From assembly GCF_000381525.1 (NCBI RefSeq), contig NZ_KB906608.1, forward strand, positions 1-64,000: a DNA stretch of 64,000 nucleotides, given 5' to 3'. This stretch comes from Peptostreptococcus anaerobius VPI 4330 = DSM 2949. GTDB lineage: Bacteria > Bacillota > Clostridia > Peptostreptococcales > Peptostreptococcaceae. The translations under genes were made by a program, and so were the position numbers. This document shows, piece after piece, positions 26,482-35,452 of the stretch. How positions within the stretch are numbered: position 1 is the first letter of the stretch; each line of letters starts with the position of its first letter. The notes under the pieces are model-generated. The model was not told the DNA's origin. It ran no database searches and was given only the letters and a program-made list of their open reading frames with translations.

Positions 26482-29226
26482 ATGGTTTTTCGTAAGGCTA
26501 GTACAAGAGTTTTGAAAAAAACAGCTTGTTTGACACTAGCACTTGCAATGTTGGCAGGACCTTGGATAATCCCACCAACAAAGGCTATCAATATGTCAAA
26601 CGATGTTGCTAATTTGGTGGTTTCTGAAATTGGTACGTCAGGATATTCCTTAAAAAGAATGATTGAACCACAGGCCAAGCTGTACAAGACAGCAGATGGT
26701 ATGAATTTAGAAATCTACTATTTTTCAAAATATAATTATTACAGATCGACAGGTCAATTGGAAGAATCAGGGATTGATAATATTCAGATAACAAGAACAG
26801 CTGAATATAAAAATCCTGAAAATCTTCAATCGGCAGTAGTCGAGAGTGGAAATGCAGGTGGCATCAACTATGAATTGAGGAAGATAAATCTAAAATTAGC
26901 TTCTATGACTTCCAAAGTATACTTATGGAGTGAGAGTAAAGGTAATGTCAAAGGTTGCATAATATCAATTAAGGATACAATCAATTCAGAAGATACACTA
27001 GAAAATCCAGACATATTATTTACAGCACAGACAAGAATTTTTCCTATGAATGCTGAAGAGTCAAATCTTCCATATGTAATGAATATAAACGGAAGAAAAC
27101 TTAGTCCTTACGACTCAAGAGAGTTAGGTAAATTTATGCAGAGTGAAACAAAGGGAATAAATTTAAGATTTAGAAAGCCTAATTTTGGTGTAAGTAAGGG
27201 AGAGAAACTGAGGTTTACTCTAGATGGTAGCGAGCCAAATTCAAATTCTATGGAGGCAGAACACTTGTCTTTCAGAGGGTATGGTTTGCCTACTATCTAT
27301 GAAAACGTAAATATCAAACCGGAGGATGTAAAAAAATATGTAGGTAAAAATGGTGGAAATCTAACCTTGAAAGTAAAATACTTTGATGAAAACAATAAAG
27401 CTATGCTATCAACAAAATCATATACAATACCTTATGGTAAAAGAGGTGTATACAAGGTAGAAAATTCATATTCTGAAGGGGGTTGGTTTAGTAGTCAAAC
27501 ATGGAATTTTTCGCTTACAGACTCAAATAGCGCAATACCATATGACAGTGCAATAAATATAAGTAATGGCAATGACAATGCTTGTTCGAATGCCATGTAT
27601 GATATAGGCATATCGAACTATAAGGCATTTGATGTTCAGCTAAGAGAAGGTGATCAGAGCTATAAACCTTTGAGCAGACAAAGTTTCCCAGAGTATATTC
27701 AGCAGTTGGCTGTTGATGGCTACAGTGATGCAAACGATATAGCTGTATACACGATACAAAATTCAAAGGCAAAATTATTGCCAGCAATGTTGACAAATGC
27801 CGGTTTAGTAAAGATAGATACAAATCTATCGTATGCAAAGTACATAATAGTTCCAAATGGAAGAAGTAAGGCAAAGCAAATTGCGCTAAGAGATGCTAAT
27901 AATTTAAAGGTGCAGGCACAAGATATACTAGATGGGGATGCCGGACTAAAGGATATAAGTTATGCTACAAAATTAAGAAACGGTATCTTATCAGTAGACA
28001 ATAAGATTGAAAAGATAAACAAGAAGTATGATGATTATGTCTTCAAACTGGAAAGAGCAAATCTTGAGTTAGAAAATTCAATAAGGGCCTTTAATGAAGC
28101 TCCTCAACTTACGGTAGCAGAATTAAAGGATAGGTTGAATATAGTCATAGAGAATGCAGACAAGGAAGAACTATATCAATCAAAGAGCAAGACTTCTGTA
28201 GAAGCCTTGAAGGCTGAACTTGCTAGGGCTAAGGAGATAGTAAAGACTTCAAACGATCCTAGTCAGATAGTAGAAGAAATAGAAGCCCTAAACACAGCCC
28301 TTAAAAATCTAGTTCCGGCAGGCAAGTACTACAAGGTACCGCTACAGGCCTTAAAGGAAAAGAATAATAAGCCTTCAATGGCTGCCGGTGTATTCCAAAA
28401 TATGGCAATAGTCAAAAATACTGATGGAAAGTCTAGGATAACGATTGGACTAAAAGAAATGAAAGTTGGAGACAAGTTTGCTCATCTCGAAAAGTTGTTT
28501 GTATATCCTAATATGTCATCAAATGCAGAAGCAAAAGAAGCAAATATTGATGAAACAATGCAGGCAGTAGGCTATGATGGCGTAAAAGCCATATTCCCTA
28601 AGGTAATCAGCATAGACAGAGACAGTACAAATGAAGAATACATACTAGTACAGGTGGAAAACGATGCTATGGGAACGAGTAGACCGTTTTTGAGATTGAG
28701 GCTTGACTATGCGAATGCTCAAGAGGTAGATGGTGGTCAACCATATGACAATGGTGGCTCAAATCCTCAGCCACAGCCGGGACAAGATTGGAAGGTAGAA
28801 CCAATACTTCCAGAAGAGAATGAAGAAGTAATAAAAGAGGTAAATGTAAATTTGATGCAGTTTGATGATGATGAAGAACCATCAATGGCCTCGCCAGCAG
28901 TAGTAAATCAAGGTCAAGTTGTAAAGAGAAATGGGGAATATTATGTAAAGTTATCTTTTAGAGAAACAGAAATATATGGCTTGCCAGCATATGTAAAATA
29001 TGTATGGTACTTTGAAAATAACAATCCAACAGATCAAGCATCAAAAAGAAGTGTTAGAATTCTAGATGCATATAATGCAAATACACCAAGTGTAAGTGGG
29101 CAAATGATTAAAACATTTGAGATACCACTAAAGGATCCAAATCAGAGACAGGTATATGCTCAGTTTTCAGTACCTTCAATGGGTGAATATATCCCAACAG
29201 CTCAGTATATATTTACTGATAAATAA
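26482..29226 (+). CDS. secreted NEAT protein without anchor (hemophore candidate)
   Basis: A 914-residue protein with a signal peptide (TACLTLALAMLAGPWIIPP, cut near KA-I at about residue 36). The N-terminal 500 residues are beta-rich and hold a chitobiase C-terminal-like stretch (LRFTLDGSEPNSNS). A FIVAR-like helical hairpin follows (28110-28310), then NEAT A (28324-28720, KPSMAAGVF and ENDAMG) and NEAT B (28840-29220, EPSMASPAV and VPSMGEY). No CWB2, LPXTG or C-terminal membrane helix is seen, so it is probably released. RBS GAAAGAGGTGA. It is followed 22 bases later by another NEAT-like gene. Confidence 0.85.
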   Translation: MVFRKASTRVLKKTACLTLALAMLAGPWIIPPTKAINMSNDVANLVVSEIGTSGYSLKRMIEPQAKLYKTADGMNLEIYYFSKYNYYRSTGQLEESGIDNIQITRTAEYKNPENLQSAVVESGNAGGINYELRKINLKLASMTSKVYLWSESKGNVKGCIISIKDTINSEDTLENPDILFTAQTRIFPMNAEESNLPYVMNINGRKLSPYDSRELGKFMQSETKGINLRFRKPNFGVSKGEKLRFTLDGSEPNSNSMEAEHLSFRGYGLPTIYENVNIKPEDVKKYVGKNGGNLTLKVKYFDENNKAMLSTKSYTIPYGKRGVYKVENSYSEGGWFSSQTWNFSLTDSNSAIPYDSAINISNGNDNACSNAMYDIGISNYKAFDVQLREGDQSYKPLSRQSFPEYIQQLAVDGYSDANDIAVYTIQNSKAKLLPAMLTNAGLVKIDTNLSYAKYIIVPNGRSKAKQIALRDANNLKVQAQDILDGDAGLKDISYATKLRNGILSVDNKIEKINKKYDDYVFKLERANLELENSIRAFNEAPQLTVAELKDRLNIVIENADKEELYQSKSKTSVEALKAELARAKEIVKTSNDPSQIVEEIEALNTALKNLVPAGKYYKVPLQALKEKNNKPSMAAGVFQNMAIVKNTDGKSRITIGLKEMKVGDKFAHLEKLFVYPNMSSNAEAKEANIDETMQAVGYDGVKAIFPKVISIDRDSTNEEYILVQVENDAMGTSRPFLRLRLDYANAQEVDGGQPYDNGGSNPQPQPGQDWKVEPILPEENEEVIKEVNVNLMQFDDDEEPSMASPAVVNQGQVVKRNGEYYVKLSFRETEIYGLPAYVKYVWYFENNNPTDQASKRSVRILDAYNANTPSVSGQMIKTFEIPLKDPNQRQVYAQFSVPSMGEYIPTAQYIFTDK

Positions 29227-29248
29227 TTTTTAAAAGGAGAGTAGAGAG

Positions 29249-29950
29249 ATGAAATTAAAAAAACTTACAAAGAAAGCATTATTAGGAGTGTTAGTTGCAG
29301 GATTTATCATGAGTGTAAGCACACTAGCAAAGGCATATGACGCTAAAATAGTGAAGCAGCTCAATACTACTGTCACTTACAGTGATGGAAATGATGCTAG
29401 CAGTGAAAATCTTGGAAAGGAAGTAAAGGTTACAATATACCCTAATGATAGCAATATAAATACTAAAATTCACTCTATGGCAAATGTCCTTGTGGATAAG
29501 GTCTATATAAGTGGAACAGAAGGAAATGAAAAGTTGAGAATAACATTTAAGGAGGTTGTATTTAAACCTGTAGCAAATGTTGGTGAATTGCCATCATATA
29601 TAGACAGGATAGTCTACTCTACAGAATTTAAGCCTATAAAAATAAAAGATGGGACTAAATACAAGACACCGATTGCAGATGCTACGAAAATATCAATGTA
29701 TAATGTAAGTGACTCTAGCCAGTTTGCTAGCTATGTGAACTATAATGGGACACATATAGATGATGTTACAGGGCTGGATACCTTTGGATACAAGGGTATA
29801 AAAGAAAGAACAGTAGAAATACCAGTAAAGACTGTAACTGATAAGTTCAATCATACATACAAGCGTTGTTATCTTGCATTTGAAGTACCTGCTATGTATC
29901 AGGCTATCAAACCAAATGTAAAAAAGAATGCTGTTTTGGTGGTTGAGTAA
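29249..29950 (+). CDS. small secreted single NEAT-like protein
   Basis: A 233-residue protein with a signal peptide (residues 1-29, ending LAKA). The rest is one divergent NEAT-like domain: HSMANVLVDKVYISG gives the lip region (Ser-Met), and LAFEVPAMYQAIKPNV gives the strand with the conserved Met. No wall or membrane anchor is visible, so it may be a free hemophore that passes heme to the anchored proteins, like Bacillus IsdX1. It shares an operon with the 914-residue gene and starts after AAAAGGAGAG. Confidence 0.75.
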   Translation: MKLKKLTKKALLGVLVAGFIMSVSTLAKAYDAKIVKQLNTTVTYSDGNDASSENLGKEVKVTIYPNDSNINTKIHSMANVLVDKVYISGTEGNEKLRITFKEVVFKPVANVGELPSYIDRIVYSTEFKPIKIKDGTKYKTPIADATKISMYNVSDSSQFASYVNYNGTHIDDVTGLDTFGYKGIKERTVEIPVKTVTDKFNHTYKRCYLAFEVPAMYQAIKPNVKKNAVLVVE

Positions 29951-29985
29951 GGCATAAATAAAAATATGTGATAAGGAGGTAGTGT

Positions 29986-30016
29986 CATATAGAATGGGAA
30001 TTTCCCATTCTATATG
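29986..30016 (+). promoter_or_regulatory. 15-bp hairpin between ribosome site and start codon
   Basis: A near-perfect palindrome with 15-bp arms (29986-30000 and 30002-30016) around one T. AAGGAGG (29973-29979) lies before it and the ATG at 30028 after it, 48 bases apart. A GTG at 29982 could use the AAGGAGG to make an 11-residue leader peptide ending at 30017. Confidence 0.6.
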
Positions 30017-30027
30017 ATCTAATTTAT

Positions 30028-33000
30028 ATGAGAAAAATAAAAGAAAAAATAGTATCAATTTTGTTAGCCTTATCTATTATTTTCAATGTATCACCTATGG
30101 TACTAGCAGAAAAAAATAAGGCAGTCGATGATACTGCTATAATTAAGCAAATAAATTCTGTCGAGCCGATAGTATCTGGTTGCAACATAATTGCTAATCA
30201 AGGAGAACTTATAGAAAAGTTTGATAAGCTATTAGAGGGTACTTATCAAGAGGACACCTTTGACAAAATAGGTAGGGAGGATTTTTACTTTAACAGCAGA
30301 ATGCTTTTGGGTGTAAATTTTAGCGTACATAAGTATGTAAAACTTAAAAAAATTGATGAAAATAAAACTGAAATAAGCCTAAGGTTTAATACTATTTTAG
30401 GAAAGTCAAAACTGGGATATTCTAATGCTGTTTTAATGGATGGCAATAATGAAATACAGCCAAGTAAAAAGCATATGGCAGATGCATACGCATACAAAAC
30501 TATACCAAAAACTGGTGAAGATGGAAAGCCGATTGTAGAACCAGGAACTGCATCAAAAGATGGTGAAAAATTTAAGGTCATTGATCAAGCTACATACACC
30601 ATCGACAAGCCTATCGATCAAATAAAAGATTTAAAACTTAAGTTTGAAATAAGCAGTACAGATGAAATAAAAAATATGTACAATGACGCATTAGAAAATG
30701 GTAATGATAGTACAGAAAAATTGAAAAAATTATTTGAAAAAGAAGCAAAACTAGGTATTTTGCATCTTCTTTATGGAACTGAAGTAAGTAAACTTACTGC
30801 TGAAAAAAAGAAAGAAAAGAGTGGGGCTCTAACTGAAGAAGAAAAAAAAGAAATAAATAGAACGGCGTACGACAAAGCCTATAAAGAACTTAAAAATAAA
30901 ACAAATGAAGAAATCGAAAAAGAAATAAATAATGAGGCGGTTAAGAGAAGTAACCGTAATGGTGGTCTAGAAAATTATGGCTTTATTAAGGATGATAATA
31001 AATTGCACATTCTATATGACTATAAGCTAGATAGCTCTTGGAAAATGGATGAAAAAACATTTAATACACCTGAAAAGGTAAAGGATGTAGTATTAGGTTT
31101 GATTAACTATGGTAATTCAATTGATACAGTTACAGAGGAACTTTATGATAACGCAAAGGCAGATCAGAGCGCAGAAGATGTTACAGATTCTCTAGACAAT
31201 GCACTTGAGTTCTCTATGGCTGATTCACATGGTACTGGTCAAGGTGGATGCTTTATAAGGTGTGGTCAAGTAATAAAAAGAGGCGACAAATACTTTCTAA
31301 AGGTGAAGGCAGATAAATACTTTACTGCTTCCGGTTTAAATGGTGCATTGAATTTTGTAGGGTCAGAGAGTAACATAAGTTCTGCCGATCTTCCTTATGT
31401 AGGGTGTCTGGCTTCTACAATAGCTAGAAAAAAATATGTAAATTCTAATAAAGTAAAGGAAGACATACTAAATGATGGCTATAGTGTCTATACTTGTTTT
31501 GAGGGGCTTGTCTACGATGAGATTGAGTTTGAACTACTACCTTTAAAGGATGGAGTAGTGTGCGAAAATCCTATCATATATGATAAGGATTGCAAGAGAT
31601 GGGCAATAGCACTATCGGTATGCGTAGATGCAATGGGAGACTACACTCCTATGTGTCACATTTATATGTCAGATATGGATAATTTCGAGGGTTTTAACTA
31701 TAGAAATTATATGATATATGACAATTTTAGAAGGAATTTGTACAAAAATTTCGATGTTCAACATGGAGATAAGCTAGATAAATTTAAAAAGAATACAGAT
31801 ATTTTTACAGGTGAAAGCATAAACAATATTTTAAAATTAGATGAGATGAAATTATATCGTCAAACATTTCCAGCTCAAAGCTATGAAGAAACAGAAAAAT
31901 TGATGAAGGCTTGCAAGGAAAAAATAAAAGAAACCTTAAAAAGAAAAGATGGTAAGCCTGTTACTGATCAAGATATAGCATTTATGGACTACAATATGGA
32001 TAAAGTAAAAGCATATCCAGAAGAATCGCCATTTGAACCAATTGATGCTAATATGTCAAATTCCACAACAGAGTTATCTGGCGAAGAACCACAAGAGGAA
32101 GAGGCAAGTGTAGATTCAGTAACAATCAAGGATAAAGACATTCAAATAGAAAAAGGAAAAAGCTACAGGCTTGAAGCAGATGTAGCAGGAAAGAACCTAA
32201 AAGTAGAAGATAAAAAGGTAGACTGGAATTTAGTAGGAAGTTATGATAAGGATACTACTATAGACAAAGATGGAAACCTTAAAGTATCAAAGAGTGAAGA
32301 GGCAGAAAAAATAAAGGTAAAGGCTACATCAAAGAAGGATTCTTCAAAATCAGATCAGGTAGATCTTGTTATCAAGAAATCTACTGTAATACCGACACCA
32401 AGTAAAGATTTGACAAAATATGACGAGAATAATAACAATGTAGCTGCAAAACCTATCTATGAAGAGATAGACTCCGCATATGAAATACCAGTAAGCCTAA
32501 TAAATCATGTGGACAAAAATAGACCATCAATGGCAGAAGATGCTCTTATTAATGATAAGAAGATGATTGTTACAGAAAAGGGTGGTATCAAAAAGGCATA
32601 TCTAGTTTTTGATAAGAGAACTGTACTTGGAGGAATAGAGGGAAGACTAACAAAACTATTCTCTCTTAAGGATAACAAGATTGAAAGTAAAAATAAAAAC
32701 GACATTCTTTGTGATATACTATCATATAAAAAAGGTAAGCAACTAGGACAGGGCTCAGAAAAACTATTCCCTCATGTATTCAGTCTAGCATATACAGATT
32801 TTAAGGAGGGGGAAAATACCATCTATCTGAGAGTAAATGTGGATGCAATGGATACTGCTGGAGAAGGCTCAGGACAAAAAATTGTTGATTTAAAATTTAA
32901 TACTAATAGCAAACAAGATTTAACTATAGATAGTTTAAAAAAGAAGTTTGAAAAATTCAACCATCCTAAGCATATGAAGATAGTATCAAAGGACAAGAAG

Positions 33001-35151
33001 ACTTTTGTAAGCCTAGCCAATGTAGACGACAATGCCAAGTTAAATGTAGGCATATCTACTTCTAAGGATAATGAAAAACTAAAAGAGGTAAGTGAAAAAA
33101 TTAAGAATCTTGCTGAATTAAAGGATAAGGAAATTTCAAAACTAATCCATACTTCTATACCAAAGGATACAAGTATAGGAAGTGAACCTATATTTACTTA
33201 TCAAGTAGATTGCAAGGACTTAAAGAATCCTAAGCCATACTTTGTAGATGGAAACAAGTTAGAAAATATTCAGGGGGCTAGAATAGTTGGAAATACTCTT
33301 ATATTTGGTCTTTCAAAGTTAGGTGATGCAATAATCACATCAGATGCAAAATCACCAAACCCACCAGAACCAAACCCACCAGCACCAGACCCTCAAAATC
33401 CTGCCAAAGTAAAATCAGTTAAGATTGAACAAGAAAACATTAAAGCAAAAGCAGGAAAAACATATAAGCTAACTGCCAAGGTGGAGGGTGAAAGTTTGTC
33501 TGATGAAGACAAGGCTGTAGACTGGAGTATATCTGGAAATGAACTTACAGCAACAAGTATCGACAAAAACGGAAATCTAAGTATATCAGCAAAAGAAAGC
33601 TCTACTAGGCTAAAGGTAAAGGCTACATCAAAGAAGGATCCTTCAAAATCAGACGAAGTTTCAGTTTCTATAGACAAGGTTGAGGAAGCTGACAAGGATT
33701 TAGCTTATTATGAAGTGCCGGTAAGATTAATGCATGTAGGTAAAACAGAATATGCTGACAATACACCATCTATGGGTGATAATGCCATAATAAAGACTGC
33801 TATTGTAAAGGTTGAAAAAGGCAAGCCAACGTATCAAATCAAATTCAAAGGCTTAGATTTTATGAATTTACACGGTCATGTGACAAAGTTGTTTGTATTT
33901 GATGAAAAAGTGACAAAGGGGTCAAATATGACGCCAGACTCAAATGGTAAAAAAACTGAAATGAAGGTATTAAAGCACATTGAAGATGAGTCTTTGATTA
34001 AAGGTTTAAGGAAAAAGTTCCCAGAAATATTTGAATTTTCGAGAGGTGAAAAAGAAGATGAAATATATGTAAGAGTAAATGTAGATGCTATGGATTCACT
34101 TTCATCAGTTGGTAAAAGTGGTAAGCTGGGTGACATTCATTCATATGATGAAATCAAGCAGGGAGCTGGTGCACAGTCTGCAATACTAAGATTCGATTGG
34201 AGCAAGGCAAGGAAGACTGATAAATCAAACTTTATTGGAAGCAAGGATGATAAAGATGAAAAAGTAGAAGTGAAGGGTAGATTATCTGGTTATGATAGAT
34301 ATGAAACATCTGTTGAAATATCTAAAGCGTACTTTAAAAAGGCTGATAAAGTTGTTTTGGCTAGTGGAATGAATGATGCAGATGCATTAGTAGCCGCTTC
34401 CTATGCTGATTTATCAAAGTCACCAATCTTACTAACTAAGATTAAAGACCTACCTAGTAAAACATTATCAGAAATTGAAAGATTAAATGCCAGTGAGGTT
34501 GTTATAGTAGGAGGAAAGGCTTCTGTTTCTTCTTCTGTTGAGAAAAAGCTAAAGGAGAAGGGATTGGCTGTAAGTAGAGTTTCTGGAAGTGATAGATATG
34601 CTACTTCTATAGATTTGGCGAAAAAAGTGGTAAAGAATAGTAGTTGTGGCAAGTTAGTGCTTATAAATGGACGTAAAAATGCAGATGCTCTTACTGTTTC
34701 ATCTTTGGCTACAAGTGAATCACTACCGGTTGTCATGACAGATGGAAACAATGTTTCAAAATCTGTTAAGAAATTTGTGAAAGATAACGATATAAATGAA
34801 GTAATAATCGTTGGTGGTAATTCATCTATGAACGCTAGGATGATGAAACAGTTAGACGTAAAAACTAGGAGGATTGCAGGAAAAGATAGATTTGAAACTG
34901 CTATAAAGATAGCTGATGAAGTTTATCCGTATTTAGAAAAGGTAATACTAGCAAATGGATATAACTCAATAGATGCTCTTTCTGCAGGCGCAATAACTAA
35001 CATTGCAAAAGCACCTATTATTCTTATAAATAAAAATAGTATACCATCAAGTGTGAAGTCTAGACTTAAAGATTTGGATGAGGATGGAATTATAGTAGTT
35101 GGTGGTAAAAATACTATTACTAATAGCGTGTACAACAAATTAATAAACTAA
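30028..35151 (+). CDS. giant NEAT and Ig-like surface protein with CWB2 anchor
   Basis: A 1707-residue secreted protein. Signal peptide residues 1-27 (ending VLA). A lysine- and glutamate-rich helical part (30725-30950) is followed by a Cys-rich NEAT-like domain (31200-31690, eight Cys, VDAMGDYTP). Next come an Ig-like domain of the Big_2 type (32107-32376), NEAT 2 (32479-32910, RPSMAEDAL), a domain I cannot name, a Pro-rich linker (33358-33400), a second Ig-like domain (33401-33680), NEAT 3 (33706-34205, TPSMGDNAI) and three CWB2 modules (34276-35145). It lacks LRRs. It probably reaches out from the wall to take heme from host proteins. The start codon lies far from its AAGGAGG site, with a hairpin between them. 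Confidence 0.88.
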   Translation: MRKIKEKIVSILLALSIIFNVSPMVLAEKNKAVDDTAIIKQINSVEPIVSGCNIIANQGELIEKFDKLLEGTYQEDTFDKIGREDFYFNSRMLLGVNFSVHKYVKLKKIDENKTEISLRFNTILGKSKLGYSNAVLMDGNNEIQPSKKHMADAYAYKTIPKTGEDGKPIVEPGTASKDGEKFKVIDQATYTIDKPIDQIKDLKLKFEISSTDEIKNMYNDALENGNDSTEKLKKLFEKEAKLGILHLLYGTEVSKLTAEKKKEKSGALTEEEKKEINRTAYDKAYKELKNKTNEEIEKEINNEAVKRSNRNGGLENYGFIKDDNKLHILYDYKLDSSWKMDEKTFNTPEKVKDVVLGLINYGNSIDTVTEELYDNAKADQSAEDVTDSLDNALEFSMADSHGTGQGGCFIRCGQVIKRGDKYFLKVKADKYFTASGLNGALNFVGSESNISSADLPYVGCLASTIARKKYVNSNKVKEDILNDGYSVYTCFEGLVYDEIEFELLPLKDGVVCENPIIYDKDCKRWAIALSVCVDAMGDYTPMCHIYMSDMDNFEGFNYRNYMIYDNFRRNLYKNFDVQHGDKLDKFKKNTDIFTGESINNILKLDEMKLYRQTFPAQSYEETEKLMKACKEKIKETLKRKDGKPVTDQDIAFMDYNMDKVKAYPEESPFEPIDANMSNSTTELSGEEPQEEEASVDSVTIKDKDIQIEKGKSYRLEADVAGKNLKVEDKKVDWNLVGSYDKDTTIDKDGNLKVSKSEEAEKIKVKATSKKDSSKSDQVDLVIKKSTVIPTPSKDLTKYDENNNNVAAKPIYEEIDSAYEIPVSLINHVDKNRPSMAEDALINDKKMIVTEKGGIKKAYLVFDKRTVLGGIEGRLTKLFSLKDNKIESKNKNDILCDILSYKKGKQLGQGSEKLFPHVFSLAYTDFKEGENTIYLRVNVDAMDTAGEGSGQKIVDLKFNTNSKQDLTIDSLKKKFEKFNHPKHMKIVSKDKKTFVSLANVDDNAKLNVGISTSKDNEKLKEVSEKIKNLAELKDKEISKLIHTSIPKDTSIGSEPIFTYQVDCKDLKNPKPYFVDGNKLENIQGARIVGNTLIFGLSKLGDAIITSDAKSPNPPEPNPPAPDPQNPAKVKSVKIEQENIKAKAGKTYKLTAKVEGESLSDEDKAVDWSISGNELTATSIDKNGNLSISAKESSTRLKVKATSKKDPSKSDEVSVSIDKVEEADKDLAYYEVPVRLMHVGKTEYADNTPSMGDNAIIKTAIVKVEKGKPTYQIKFKGLDFMNLHGHVTKLFVFDEKVTKGSNMTPDSNGKKTEMKVLKHIEDESLIKGLRKKFPEIFEFSRGEKEDEIYVRVNVDAMDSLSSVGKSGKLGDIHSYDEIKQGAGAQSAILRFDWSKARKTDKSNFIGSKDDKDEKVEVKGRLSGYDRYETSVEISKAYFKKADKVVLASGMNDADALVAASYADLSKSPILLTKIKDLPSKTLSEIERLNASEVVIVGGKASVSSSVEKKLKEKGLAVSRVSGSDRYATSIDLAKKVVKNSSCGKLVLINGRKNADALTVSSLATSESLPVVMTDGNNVSKSVKKFVKDNDINEVIIVGGNSSMNARMMKQLDVKTRRIAGKDRFETAIKIADEVYPYLEKVILANGYNSIDALSAGAITNIAKAPIILINKNSIPSSVKSRLKDLDEDGIIVVGGKNTITNSVYNKLIN

Positions 35152-35163
35152 ATCGAATGGAAG

Positions 35164-35204
35164 AGACTCAGGTGGTGCTATATGTACTGACTTGGGTCTT
35201 TTTT
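35164..35204 (+). terminator. terminator of the giant NEAT/Ig gene
   Basis: AGACTCAGGT (35164-35173) pairs with ACTTGGGTCT (35190-35199), two pairs being G-U, followed by TTTTT. Confidence 0.75.
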
Positions 35205-35305
35205 ATATCAGTAGTGGTCATAGAATACTTTCCTATAAATAGATTAGTATTATGAAAAATTTATTTTGAATAGTTAAATCAATACCCAAAAATAATTAAT
35301 ATAAT
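35200..35305 (+). repeat. 105-bp intergenic repeat, copy 2
   Basis: Second copy of 26154-26258, in the same orientation and place: after a CWB2-ending gene and before the next NEAT gene. The copies are about 9.05 kb apart and bracket three genes. Confidence 0.9.
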
Positions 35306-35321
35306 ACTAATGATAATTAAT
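35306..35321. promoter_or_regulatory. Fur-like site 1 before the second Shr-like gene
   Basis: ACTAATGATAATTAAT differs by one base from the reverse of the site at 26427-26442. It begins at the base where the 105-bp repeat ends. Confidence 0.45.
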
Positions 35322-35361
35322 ATCGCATACTTGAAATAATGTTATACTAATCACAGTGAAA

Positions 35362-35378
35362 AGATATTGAGTATCAAT
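35362..35378. promoter_or_regulatory. Fur-like site 2 before the second Shr-like gene
   Basis: AGATATTGAGTATCAAT resembles the Fur half-site pattern GATAnTGAGnAT also seen at 41198-41210. It lies after TATACT and before the ribosome site. Confidence 0.4.
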
Positions 35379-35452
35379 GGTTGTTGTGAATGAAATTAAA
35401 AAAATTGAATGGTGCAATGACTATTAAATGTTTAAATTTAAGGGAGGTTAAA

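Larger units (their letters stand above)
35152..35452. other. 301-bp intergenic region before the second Shr-like gene
   Basis: Holds a terminator (35164-35204), the second copy of the 105-bp repeat (35200-35305), and two Fur-like sites (35306-35321 and 35362-35378). A TATACT at 35343-35348 may be the -10 box. A weak start at 35390 lies upstream of the real one. Confidence 0.6.
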
